Assembly: GCF_003797835.1 (NCBI RefSeq)
Contig: NZ_RKMF01000007.1
Location: 1-64,000 of the forward strand
Source: Kocuria soli
GTDB lineage: Bacteria; Actinomycetota; Actinomycetes; Actinomycetales; Micrococcaceae
Direction: 5' to 3'
Length of the DNA: 64,000 nt
A program made the translations under genes and the position numbers. This document shows, piece by piece, positions 35,357 through 45,588 of this stretch; position 1 is the stretch's first letter; each line of letters begins with the position of its first letter. Under the pieces are notes generated by a model, which saw nothing but the letters and a program-made list of their open reading frames with translations, did not search any database and had not been told where the DNA came from.

Positions 35357-37120
35357 TCAGTTGACGTAGCGGTAGAGGAAGGCGGCCATGGCGTCACGGT
35401 TGGTGGCGTTCAACGGCCGGTAGGTCCCGTCCGGCCAGCCCGTGGTGATGCCCTGGTTCGCGAACCAGTGGATCTCCTTGTAGAACTGTTGGCCGGGGCG
35501 GACGTCGGCGAACGACGACGTGGCCGGTGCCGTGTAGGCGGGCGAACCGTCCAGGCGGTAGAACAGGGCCGCCGTCGCATTACGCGTGATGTCCGCGTTG
35601 GGTCGGAAGGTCCCGTCCGGCCAGCCCTTGAGCAGGCCCTTTGAGCGGGCCCATGCGATCTCCTTGTAGAACTGGTGGGTGGTGGGGACGTCGGAGTACG
35701 GCGACCGGGCGGGCGGGGTGTAGGCCGGTGAACCCACCATGCGGTAGGTGACGGCAGCCATCGCGTCCCGGTCGATGTTCTCGGTCGGGCGGAAGGTCCC
35801 GTCGGGCCATCCCTTCAGATAACCCCTGTCCTTGGCCCACCTGATTTCCGTGACGAACTGGTTGGTCGCGGACACGTCCTTGAACGGTGCGGTCACGCCC
35901 GTGCCGGAGCTCCCACCCAGGGGTTTGTAGTTGGCGTTGCGGGCGAAGTCCTGCAGCTGTGACCATGAGCCGCCGTAGACGTTCGAGTCCCCGGAGAACG
36001 GGCCCGCCTCCGAGTACTGCCAGATGTCGTACGTGCTCCACCCGTTGGGCATGGGCCCGGGCGAGGTCGTCCAGTTGGCCAGGTGCAACGGGTGGTTGTT
36101 GAACATGTCCGTGTTGCCCGTGCACTGCTCCCACCAGTCCGTGGTGGTGTAGATGGCGGGGAGCCGGCCGGTGCGCTGCTTGTAGCGATCGGAGAAGCTC
36201 TTGATCCAGGCGCGCATCTCCTGCTGGGTGAGGTCGTAGCAGATGTTGCCGTAGGCCGGATACGGGTTGTACTCGATGTCCAACAGGCCCGGCAGCGTGC
36301 GCCCGTCCGCCGACCACCCGCCGCCGTTGTTCACGAAGTAATCCGCCTGGGCCGCACCCGTGGAGGTCTTGGTGGGAACGGCGAAGTGATAGGCGCCGCG
36401 GATCATTCCACTCTGGTAGGACCCGATGTACTGCTCGTCGAAGCTCGGCGACCGGTAGGAGGTGCCCTCGGTGGCCTTGATGTAGGCGAACCGGGAGCCC
36501 ATGGCGTACTCGCCGGTCCAGTTCACGGACGGTTGCCAGGAGGACACGTCCATGCCCTGGATGCCCGCGGGCTGCCAGGCTCCGCCCACGGTGACCATCG
36601 ACATCGCCCCGGCCGGGCCCATGGCCGCCGGGGTCGCGGCGCCGTCGTCGGCCGTTGCGGATGTGGAAGGGGAGGAGGTGGATGGTGAGGAAGTGGACGG
36701 GGGCGGCGTCGACCCGGTGGCAGGCGCGTCCTGCGGGGAGTCGGTCTCCTCGCGGATCTGGTCCATGGTTTCGGCGGAGTCCTCCGATAGGTGGCCCGCA
36801 GAATCAAGACTCTTCTGGTACATGCCCATGGTTGCTCCGGGGCTGTCGTCGCCGGTCGTGGGAGGTGCGTCCGGGAGTTCCGGTGCGTCGTAGGAGGCCA
36901 CCGCGCCGGGGTCGTAGGACACGACATCGCCGTCGGTGAGGGTGAGTTCTCCCTGGGGAGTTCCTTCCTGGCTTACGTATTCGTTGACCACGGACGGGGT
37001 TGGGGCCTCTTTTGCATTGGCCGGGGCAGAGGTGGAGATGGCCAGTGTGGTGAGGATCAGGGACAGGGTGACAGCGGTCGCGGTGGCAGAGCCCCGCGAC
37101 GAGTGATTGGTGTGGATCAC
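35357..37120 (-). CDS. Secreted GH25 lysozyme with three SLH modules
   Basis: A 587-residue exported muramidase. Residues 1-36 form a signal peptide (VTLSLILTTLAIS core, ANA-K site). A Ser/Thr/Pro/Asp-rich spacer runs to about residue 175. The GH25 domain follows, with GMDVSSWQPSVNW at its start, AYIKATEG, and the catalytic acidic pair in LLDIEYNPY. It cleaves the MurNAc-GlcNAc bond of peptidoglycan. Three SLH modules (about residues 405-587) should hold it at the wall. The frame extends upstream, but the GTG at 37120 is the only start that leaves an intact signal peptide. Probable role is wall turnover. Confidence 0.92.
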   Translation of the reverse strand: MIHTNHSSRGSATATAVTLSLILTTLAISTSAPANAKEAPTPSVVNEYVSQEGTPQGELTLTDGDVVSYDPGAVASYDAPELPDAPPTTGDDSPGATMGMYQKSLDSAGHLSEDSAETMDQIREETDSPQDAPATGSTPPPSTSSPSTSSPSTSATADDGAATPAAMGPAGAMSMVTVGGAWQPAGIQGMDVSSWQPSVNWTGEYAMGSRFAYIKATEGTSYRSPSFDEQYIGSYQSGMIRGAYHFAVPTKTSTGAAQADYFVNNGGGWSADGRTLPGLLDIEYNPYPAYGNICYDLTQQEMRAWIKSFSDRYKQRTGRLPAIYTTTDWWEQCTGNTDMFNNHPLHLANWTTSPGPMPNGWSTYDIWQYSEAGPFSGDSNVYGGSWSQLQDFARNANYKPLGGSSGTGVTAPFKDVSATNQFVTEIRWAKDRGYLKGWPDGTFRPTENIDRDAMAAVTYRMVGSPAYTPPARSPYSDVPTTHQFYKEIAWARSKGLLKGWPDGTFRPNADITRNATAALFYRLDGSPAYTAPATSSFADVRPGQQFYKEIHWFANQGITTGWPDGTYRPLNATNRDAMAAFLYRYVN

Positions 37121-37217
37121 GCGTACGCCTATTCTTCGGGGGTCATCCGGCGTCTGGGGGAGGGGAAGCTGGAAGCCGAACCGCTGCGAGTATAGCGTGA
37201 TCATTTCGTTATGTTGC

Positions 37218-37270
37218 GGTCCTGCCCGGTTGGAACCCCTGGTGACCAGGGGTTCCAACCGGGCAGGACC
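37218..37270. terminator. 26-bp perfect hairpin after the sugar-transferase gene
   Basis: Two perfect 26-nt arms (37218-37243 and 37245-37270) with a one-base centre, about 45 nt beyond the stop codon of the minus-strand sugar transferase. Confidence 0.75.
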
Positions 37271-37314
37271 GGCAGGGTGGATTCGGGCGGGTGGTTGGCG
37301 TACGGACGCGGCTG

Positions 37315-39009
37315 TCAGTACGCGCCCGACGGCGCGAAGACCGCCTTGACCGTCCGCAGCAGGATCAAGGTGTCTTCCAGCACGGACCAGTTCTCCACGT
37401 AATACAGGTCCAGGCGCACCGACTGGTCCCAGTCCAGGTCCGAGCGTCCCGAGACCTGCCACAGTCCGGTGATCCCGGGCTTGACCCGCAGCCGCCGGTG
37501 AACATAGTCCTCGTACTTGTCCACCTCGGACTCCAACGGCGGGCGGGGGCCCACCAGGGACATCTCGCCCTTGAGGACATTCACGAACTGCGGTAGCTCG
37601 TCCAGGCTGTACCGGCGGAGGACCTTGCCGGGCTTCGTCACCCGGGGGTCGTCCTTCATCTTGAACAGCACGTCGCCCTGGGATTCGTTGGCGGCCAGCA
37701 GGGCCGCCTTGCGTTCCTCCGCGTCCGTGTACATGGAGCGGAACTTCAGCATCTTGAACCGTGATCCGTCCAGTCCCACGCGCTCCTGGCCGAAGAACAC
37801 CGGGCCACGGTCATGTGCCTTGATCATGGCTGCCACGGCGATCATGACGGGGGACAGCACGAGCAGCGCGAACATCGAGCCCAGGATGTCCATGCCGCGC
37901 TTGATGATTCGTCGTGACCGGGAAAGATGCGGTGTGGAGACGTGGATGAACGGAAGACCTGCCAGGTGCTGGGTGTGGATGCGCGGGCCGGCGATGTCCG
38001 TGAGGCCCGTGTTCATGATCAGGCGGATGCGGGCGTCGGCCAGGTACCAGCTCAGGTGCCGGATCTCCGCAGAGCTCAACGGCGAGTTGTTGGTGAGTAC
38101 CAGGGCCTGGACGCGGTTGCGATGCGCGGCCTCGAGGATTCCCGCCACGGTGGGGCGTTCGCCGACGGGGAGGGTGTTGCGGATCTCGATGTCCTTCAAC
38201 TTGGCCGGAATCGGTTGCTTCCCCTTGGGGTAGTAAGCGACCACCGGTGCCAGGCCGGCTTCCACGTGGTCCTGCAACGACTGCACCGTCTCCAGGGTGC
38301 CGCGTTGGCGGCCCACGACCATGGTTCTGGACATGGCCGAGCGATTACGACGACGGCGGAACAGCAAGCTGGTGCGTAGGCCCCAGCGTCCGAGAACCAG
38401 GAAGACCAGCCCAAGGGGGAGGGCGATCATCACGTACCCGCGGGCGAAGGGCAGGGACAGGGCGAACGAGATGATCGCGATCGCACTGTAGAAGATCAAC
38501 GTCGCGGTGGAGACCTCGCGCGACTCCTCCACGCCGTACCCGATCAGGCGGATGGCCCGGGCCCCGCGCAGGTCGAGCCAGGCCCACCAGGTGATGCCCA
38601 GGACAAGGCCGACGAACCAGTAGCTCACGGTCATTCCGTGCCATTCGAGATCGCCGCCGCCCCTGGACCCATCGGCCCCGAAGCGTCCGAGCTGGGCCAG
38701 CAGCAGCGTCGCGATGATGGCGACGGCGTCGACCAGGCGCATGGACCACACGTAGGCGGAGCGCCAGTCGTCACGGGGCTTGATGGGCGACTCCGGCACG
38801 GAAGGGGTCTCGCCCGGAATTACTTCCGGACCGCTGGGGTCCAGGATCCGGACCGGACCGGTGCTGGGTTGCGCCTGGGTGCCGTCGCTCTCGGCGGGCA
38901 TCCGGGCGGGTGCCGGGCCGCGTTGGGCGTCACGGTCGTGACGAGCGGCTCCGGTGGCCCGATGCCGGGCACTCATGCCGTCCACCGAGGAGTCGGTGAT
39001 ACTGGCCAT
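37315..39009 (-). CDS. Polyprenyl-phosphate sugar-1-phosphate transferase (exopolysaccharide initiation)
   Basis: Starts exopolysaccharide repeat-unit assembly by moving a sugar-1-phosphate onto undecaprenyl phosphate. The N-terminal region has about four to five membrane helices (residues 85-230) and a CoA-binding-like domain. After a further helix comes the bacterial sugar transferase domain (about residues 365-564) with KRGMDILGS, PVFFGQERVG, LRRYSLDELPQFVNVLKGEM, SLVGPRPPL and KPGITGLWQVSGRSDL. The ATG at 39009 is used because GGGAGGAA lies 7 nt upstream. It stands alone here; the flippase and glycosyltransferase at 51-64 kb may belong to the same surface-glycan pathway, which is inference. 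Confidence 0.93.
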   Translation of the reverse strand: MASITDSSVDGMSARHRATGAARHDRDAQRGPAPARMPAESDGTQAQPSTGPVRILDPSGPEVIPGETPSVPESPIKPRDDWRSAYVWSMRLVDAVAIIATLLLAQLGRFGADGSRGGGDLEWHGMTVSYWFVGLVLGITWWAWLDLRGARAIRLIGYGVEESREVSTATLIFYSAIAIISFALSLPFARGYVMIALPLGLVFLVLGRWGLRTSLLFRRRRNRSAMSRTMVVGRQRGTLETVQSLQDHVEAGLAPVVAYYPKGKQPIPAKLKDIEIRNTLPVGERPTVAGILEAAHRNRVQALVLTNNSPLSSAEIRHLSWYLADARIRLIMNTGLTDIAGPRIHTQHLAGLPFIHVSTPHLSRSRRIIKRGMDILGSMFALLVLSPVMIAVAAMIKAHDRGPVFFGQERVGLDGSRFKMLKFRSMYTDAEERKAALLAANESQGDVLFKMKDDPRVTKPGKVLRRYSLDELPQFVNVLKGEMSLVGPRPPLESEVDKYEDYVHRRLRVKPGITGLWQVSGRSDLDWDQSVRLDLYYVENWSVLEDTLILLRTVKAVFAPSGAY

Positions 39010-39655
39010 CGTGTTGTTCCTCCCCCTCATGAGGTCAACCTTTGTGAAGTCAACCGTTCAAGACGATTCAGGGTGTCGATCCTCGACACCGCATCGGGGC
39101 GTCATTGCCGGGTGTGCCGACACAGCCGGAGAGCGGGCGGGCAGCACGGAAACGGGTTCGTCGTCGCGCGCTGGACCGTTGCATTCGGCTGAAAGCCCCA
39201 AGAGCCGCCCGTGTCCAACCGGGCGACTGTGGCCGGGCGACGAAACCAGCGCGATCCCCATCGCGGTTAGGGCGTCCGTCGCTTGACCCAGCTCTTTTTA
39301 TCCTACGAGCAACGACCCACTATAGGCGTCCCCAGATGTGTCCAAAACATGGACCTGTGGACCAAGTGGTGGGTGTCACAGCAGGTCGCGGCGCTGTGGT
39401 GCTCTCGTGCTAAAGTCGTTGGGTTGCCGAGGCGAGGGGAAGTCCGCGCGTGCGCGTCACGCCGCAGGAGGACCCGTTATCGACGAGGCTGGCTTGGAAA
39501 TCGCACGAGTTCCCGTCGCATTCCGCCCCGCGGAAGCACGCTTCCGCGCTTCATGCGGGGCAACGACGAGATCACCGTGTTGAGGCAATGAGTCGGTCGC
39601 CCTGGGCCGGCGCAACACATTTGTCATTGCTCATCAACACGAGGAGTCCACCACC
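39010..39655. other. 646-nt divergent region (sugar transferase / rplY)
   Basis: No gene is supported. It holds a GGTGTCGA-TCC-TCGACACC hairpin (39072-39090) and two GGTTGAC repeats upstream of the sugar-transferase gene. On the rplY side is a TGCTAAAGT extended -10 element (39411-39416), followed by a leader of roughly 230 nt with a GCGGAAGC-AC-GCTTCCGC hairpin (39530-39547). Confidence 0.5.
39411..39416 (+). promoter_or_regulatory. Candidate extended -10 element for rplY
   Basis: TAAAGT preceded by TGC, about 240 nt before the rplY ATG. A matching -35 box is not clear. Confidence 0.4.
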
Positions 39656-40294
39656 ATGGTCGACGTCATCCGCATCCCCGGCGAGGTCCGCACCGATTTC
39701 GGCAAGGGCTACGCCCGCCGCATCCGCGCGAACGATCAGATTCCGGCCGTCATCTACGGCCACGGCCACGACCCCATCCACGTGTCTCTCCCGGGCCACG
39801 AGATGATGCTGGTCGCACGTAACTCCAACGCCGTCATCGAGGTCCTGGCCGACGGAGAGCACCTGTGCATGCTCAAGGACGTCCAGCGTCACCCGATCCG
39901 CCCGGAGATCCTCCACATCGACCTGCTGACGGTCAAGCGCGGAGAAAAGGTCGAGGTGGACGTTCCCCTGGTCCTCACCGGCGAGGTCGCCCCGACCGCC
40001 ATGTACAACCAGGAAGAGACCTCCTTGACCGTCCTGGTGGACGCCCTCAAGGTGCCCGAGCAGTTCGAGGTCTCGATCGAAGGCCGTGAGCCCAACGAGC
40101 ACGTCCTGGCCAGCGACGTCGAGCTCCCGGCCGGCGTTGAGCTGGTCACCGACGCCGAGATGCTGGTGGTCAACGTTTCCGAGCCCGTCGAGCAGGACCT
40201 GGGCGAGGAAGAGGAGACCGGCGAAGAGACCGAGGGCGAGGAAGCCGAGGGCGCTACCGAGGAATCCTCCGAGGAGTCCTCCGACGACGAGTGA
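39656..40294 (+). CDS. rplY: 50S ribosomal protein L25/general stress protein Ctc
   Basis: Binds 5S rRNA in the large ribosomal subunit. The N-terminal L25 domain is visible (about residues 1-90: IRIPGEVRTDFGKGYARRIR, IPAVIYGHGHDPIHVSLPGHE), then the CTC-type beta domain to about residue 185. The last 30 residues are almost entirely Glu/Asp/Ser/Thr. The ATG at 39656 has GAGGAG 9 nt upstream. The long leader with a stable hairpin suggests control at the RNA level. A clear terminator follows, before pth. Confidence 0.95.
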   Translation: MVDVIRIPGEVRTDFGKGYARRIRANDQIPAVIYGHGHDPIHVSLPGHEMMLVARNSNAVIEVLADGEHLCMLKDVQRHPIRPEILHIDLLTVKRGEKVEVDVPLVLTGEVAPTAMYNQEETSLTVLVDALKVPEQFEVSIEGREPNEHVLASDVELPAGVELVTDAEMLVVNVSEPVEQDLGEEEETGEETEGEEAEGATEESSEESSDDE

Positions 40295-40315
40295 GCGCAT
40301 CTCCCCGATGCGCCT

Positions 40316-40352
40316 GACGGCACCCGAACCGGTCTGCGGTTCGGGTGCCGTC
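40316..40352 (+). terminator. 16-bp perfect hairpin after rplY
   Basis: Perfect 16-nt arms (40316-40331 and 40337-40352) with loop GTCTG, 22 nt after the rplY stop. Confidence 0.75.
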
Positions 40353-40417
40353 ACCCGTTGACGGTCCGGGCGGCGCCCGGTGGCGGATGAACGCAACGCA
40401 CTGAATGGGATGAGGCA

Positions 40418-40999
40418 ATGACGGATCGGTGGATCGTGGCGGGCCTGGGCAACCCCGGACCGCAGTACGAACGCACCCGACACAACGTCGGACACATGGT
40501 CGTGGACGAATTGGCGGCTCGCACGGGGGAGAAGTTCTCCGTGCACAAGCAGTCGCGCGCCCAGATCGCGGAGACCCGGCTACGGCCGGGCGGCCCGCGA
40601 GTGGTGCTGGTCAAACCCCTGACGTACATGAACGTCTCCGGTGCTCCGGTGGTCAACATCCTGAAGTTCTTCGGCGCCGCCCCGGATCACCTGATCGTGG
40701 TGCACGACGAACTCGACATCGATTTCGACACCGTCAAACTCAAACGCGGTGGGGGCGAAGGCGGGCACAACGGGCTGCGGGACATCTCCAAGGTCCTGGG
40801 CACCAAGGACTACCTGCGGGTCCGGGTGGGAGTGGGACGCCCTCCGGGTCGGATGGACACCGCGGCGTTCGTCCTCAAGCCCTTCACCACCACGGAGGCC
40901 ACTGCCCTCCCGTTGTTGCTGGACACCGCCGCGGACGCGGTCGAGAAGATCATCGACGACGGACTGACCGCCGCGCAGAACAGCGTCCACGCCCGCTGA
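40418..40999 (+). CDS. pth: Peptidyl-tRNA hydrolase
   Basis: Releases peptides from tRNA after premature ribosome drop-off. Diagnostic sequences are GLGNPGPQYERTRHNVGHMVVD (with the catalytic His), PLTYMNVSG, HDELDIDFDTVKLKRGGGEGGHNGL and RVGVGRPPGRMD. The length of 193 residues is standard. The ATG at 40418 has GAGG close upstream. It follows rplY, separated by a terminator-like hairpin. Confidence 0.96.
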   Translation: MTDRWIVAGLGNPGPQYERTRHNVGHMVVDELAARTGEKFSVHKQSRAQIAETRLRPGGPRVVLVKPLTYMNVSGAPVVNILKFFGAAPDHLIVVHDELDIDFDTVKLKRGGGEGGHNGLRDISKVLGTKDYLRVRVGVGRPPGRMDTAAFVLKPFTTTEATALPLLLDTAADAVEKIIDDGLTAAQNSVHAR

Positions 41000-41029
41000 C
41001 CGTTCACCGGACGCAATGACGACGTGTGA

Positions 41030-42538
<1,509 letters not shown>

Positions 42539-42553
42539 AGGAGCTGAACCACC

Positions 42554-43027
42554 ATGAGCGCACTGGATCAGATGTACCAGGACGTCATCCTCGATCATTC
42601 CAAGCGCCGGATCGGCGAAGGTCTGGCGGCGCCGGACGAATCACCCCTGGAAGGTGAGACCGCCGCCGGATGTCATCACGAATACAACCCGACCTGCGGT
42701 GACGAGATCCTGGTGCGCGTGGGCGTGGACGGCGACCGGATTTCGTCCCTGAGCTGGCAGGGCGACGGGTGCTCGATCTCCATGGCGGCGGCCTCCGTGC
42801 TCTCGGAGATGGCCCCGGGTACCGACCTGGGCACCCTGCGGATCCAGATCGAAGAGTTCCGGGAGATGCTGCGCTCGCGCGGAAACCACGAACCCGATGA
42901 GGAACTGCTCGGGGACGCCGTCGCATTCGTGGGGGTTTCCCGCTTCGTGGCGCGCGTGAAATGCGCCGCGCTGGCCTGGGTGGCCACCGAAGCGGCGTTG
43001 ACCAAGGCGCTCGCGGAGTCCGCATGA
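42554..43027 (+). CDS. sufU: SufU zinc-dependent sulfurtransferase
   Basis: Accepts sulfur from SufS in Gram-positive Suf systems. It has the zinc-ligand cysteines in NPTCGDEI, GDGCSISMAAAS and RVKCAALAW, and the start ALDQMYQDVILDHSK. The AGCHHEYNPTCG segment shows more His and Cys than usual next to the first ligand. At 157 residues it has normal length. GGAGC lies upstream of the ATG. The stop overlaps the start of the first large LuxR regulator (ATGA), so the regulator is translated from the same message. Confidence 0.94.
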   Translation: MSALDQMYQDVILDHSKRRIGEGLAAPDESPLEGETAAGCHHEYNPTCGDEILVRVGVDGDRISSLSWQGDGCSISMAAASVLSEMAPGTDLGTLRIQIEEFREMLRSRGNHEPDEELLGDAVAFVGVSRFVARVKCAALAWVATEAALTKALAESA

Positions 43028-45588
43028 GCACCTCCGAGCGAGCCGGTCGGGCACGCCTGCCCAACCGGGTCGCGCTGGTCGAGGAACTCGTCGCGCTGGG
43101 TCGCCGGGAATCCTACGGACTCAACGTGCTCCTGACCGGCCCCCAGGGCATCGGCAAATCGGTCCTGATGGAGGAGGTCGTGGACCAGCTGCAGTCCACC
43201 TCACGGATCGTGCGGTGGGAGGACATGGACGAGCCCATGGGCGCTGATTCGGCCGTGGACCGTTACCTTCGGTACCGCTCCCGGTTGGCCGCGGATTCAA
43301 ACGACCGACCCACGGTCGTCGTCGTGGACGACGTGAACACGGTGGCCGAGGCCGACAGGCGAGCCCTCACGGAGCTGGTCCGGAACCAGGAGATCGGCCT
43401 GCTGGTGACGGCAACGGCGGTCCGGTTGGCAGGTCGCGCACTGGGCACGTTGTGGCGGGACGGAATGCTCCACGAACGTCGGGTACCGGAACTCGATGTC
43501 ACCGACGTCATGGAGCTGGGCCGCTTCCTGCTGCAACGCAGGGTGCCGTTCACGGAAGCCACCGCGGTGCTGAGGGCCTCGGCTGGAATTCCCGGGCACG
43601 CCGTGGCTGCGCTGGGTCATCTGGACGCCACTCCTGGGCCACCGCGTTCGCTCGCGCACGGTCCCGACGTCAGCGGGAACCAGGAGCGCATTCTGCGCAT
43701 CCTGGCCCGGGTCCGTGACTTCGCGGCGGTCATCCTGGTCGACCTGTACGGGGCCGAGGACCTGGACGCCCTGCGGGACACCGACGTCCTGCGCCTCACG
43801 GGTTCGGGGGTGGCCAGAGCGGTGTGCATCGCGAACCCCTGGGTGGCGGACACCGTTGCCGCCACCACCCCGCCCGAGATCGACCGGGAACTCTGCGAGA
43901 GCCTGACGCCGTATCTGACCGACGTCCGGTTGAGTGCCGGAGCCGCCGCGGACCTGCTCCTGTGGCGCCATGACCTGGGGCTCGCGTTGGACGAGTCGCG
44001 GGTGGCGCAACTGGCCGAGGAAGCGGCCGAGAACGCGGACTACGGAACGGTCCACGCTCTCATCGAGGCCCTGGGCAACGAATCGGCACCATTGCGCGGC
44101 CTGCACACCCTGGCTCTGGCCAGCCTGGGGCGCATCGACGCCGCCACCGAACTCGCACGGCCCTTGTTGGAGGCCGACGCGGACGCGCAGGCCAAGGGCC
44201 TGACCACCCGTGAGGTCGAAGCGCTCTACGTCCTGGCGGCCATGAGCACACAGTCCAGGCGTGAGCCCGGTGAATTCGAGCAGCTCCTGGAGACCGCGCA
44301 ACGCCAGCACAGGAAACTCGTTCAAGACTCGGACGACCCCCAGTCGCTGGCCCAGGCCAAGGCGCTGCGGGAGGCTGCGCTGACCGGCCGGTGGGTCATG
44401 GACGACTTCCTGGGGGAGTACACGGACCTGGCGGACTCGGTGAGTCGCGTGTCCGCGGGCAGCAGGGTGGACCGCACCACCCGCGCCCTCATGGTCGGGA
44501 TGACGGCGAAAGCCAGCGCCATCGCCGGGCGCCCGTTGGACGGGCAGGCGCAGCTGGCCCGCGCTGTTCGAGTCGACACCTCGGCCCGCAACGCGAATCT
44601 GGCGCGACGCCACACGGTGGACGCCGCGATGCTCGCCGGCATCCTGGCGGGGGAGTGGCCGGTGATCCTCCAAGAGGCGTGGCGGGGGGACGATGCCTTC
44701 GCCCACAACCCTGGCTGGGTTCGCCACAACCTGGTGCTCGGGGCGGTGCTCCTGCTCTCGGGTCGGCCCCGCAAGGCGCTGCAGCACCTCTCCGAGGGCC
44801 TGCGGGACAGCGAGTCCGACAACGACTTCCCGGTGCCGCAGCTGGTGGTGAGCGCCACCGCGTGCGCCTACGCGTGGATCGGTCAATCGGACTCGGCCAA
44901 GGCCCTGCTCCGGCTGGTCGAGACCATGGATGTCCAGGAGTCATATTTCTACCGAGCCGTCGGTGACTACTTCCGCGGACTGGCGGAACTGCTGCTGGGG
45001 GACGTGGCCGATGGTGTGCAGCGGTGGCGGTCCCGGGCCGACGACGCCGTGGCGCGCGGAGCCGACGGCCTGGCACTGGTCTTTCTGCAAGCTCTGGCCA
45101 GGGCCGGTTCCGAGCTGGCCGTGCAGGATCTCCTCACCGTCTCCGCGCGGTGCCAGGGCGCCTGGGCGGAGACCCTCGGAGCACTTGCCCAGGCACTGGA
45201 CGGGCAGCGGATCACGGACATGCGCGCCGCATTGCGCGGAGCCGTTGCCATGGGGGATCTCGGGCTCGCAGGGTTCCTCGAACGCCTCGTCGGCGAACGT
45301 GGCAACACCACGACAGCGGGGCCCGTCGTCGCTTTTCCCGACGACGAACTCGGGGGCGATGACGCCGGGGTGACGGACACCCCGTCGTTGGTCATGGCTG
45401 CCGTTCTCACGACCCGGGAACGGGAGGTCGCCGATCTGGCGGCGGCCGGGTTGACCAACCAGGCCATCGCCGAGGAGGTGGGCTTGTCCCGCCGCACCGT
45501 CGAAGGTCACATGCGGCAGGTGCTGCGCAAGCTCGCACTGTCACGGCGTACCGAACTGGTGGACGCGTGGAGAGTGGGGACTGCGTGA
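43024..45588 (+). CDS. Large LuxR-family ATPase regulator 1
   Basis: An 854-residue protein with the layout of LAL/MalT-like regulators. An N-terminal AAA-type ATPase has a proper Walker A (GPQGIGKS, residues 39-46) and Walker B (TVVVVDDVN, about residues 97-105). The long middle is helical and TPR-like. The C-terminal LuxR helix-turn-helix (about residues 790-850) reads TTREREVADLAAAGLTNQAIAEEVGLSRRTVEGHMRQVLRK in two adjoining parts, the normal DNA-binding pattern. The ATG overlaps the sufU stop. The next regulator overlaps its own stop (GTGA). The effector is unknown, and the coupling to sufSU suggests co-expression with iron-sulfur assembly. Confidence 0.88.
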   Translation: MSTSERAGRARLPNRVALVEELVALGRRESYGLNVLLTGPQGIGKSVLMEEVVDQLQSTSRIVRWEDMDEPMGADSAVDRYLRYRSRLAADSNDRPTVVVVDDVNTVAEADRRALTELVRNQEIGLLVTATAVRLAGRALGTLWRDGMLHERRVPELDVTDVMELGRFLLQRRVPFTEATAVLRASAGIPGHAVAALGHLDATPGPPRSLAHGPDVSGNQERILRILARVRDFAAVILVDLYGAEDLDALRDTDVLRLTGSGVARAVCIANPWVADTVAATTPPEIDRELCESLTPYLTDVRLSAGAAADLLLWRHDLGLALDESRVAQLAEEAAENADYGTVHALIEALGNESAPLRGLHTLALASLGRIDAATELARPLLEADADAQAKGLTTREVEALYVLAAMSTQSRREPGEFEQLLETAQRQHRKLVQDSDDPQSLAQAKALREAALTGRWVMDDFLGEYTDLADSVSRVSAGSRVDRTTRALMVGMTAKASAIAGRPLDGQAQLARAVRVDTSARNANLARRHTVDAAMLAGILAGEWPVILQEAWRGDDAFAHNPGWVRHNLVLGAVLLLSGRPRKALQHLSEGLRDSESDNDFPVPQLVVSATACAYAWIGQSDSAKALLRLVETMDVQESYFYRAVGDYFRGLAELLLGDVADGVQRWRSRADDAVARGADGLALVFLQALARAGSELAVQDLLTVSARCQGAWAETLGALAQALDGQRITDMRAALRGAVAMGDLGLAGFLERLVGERGNTTTAGPVVAFPDDELGGDDAGVTDTPSLVMAAVLTTREREVADLAAAGLTNQAIAEEVGLSRRTVEGHMRQVLRKLALSRRTELVDAWRVGTA

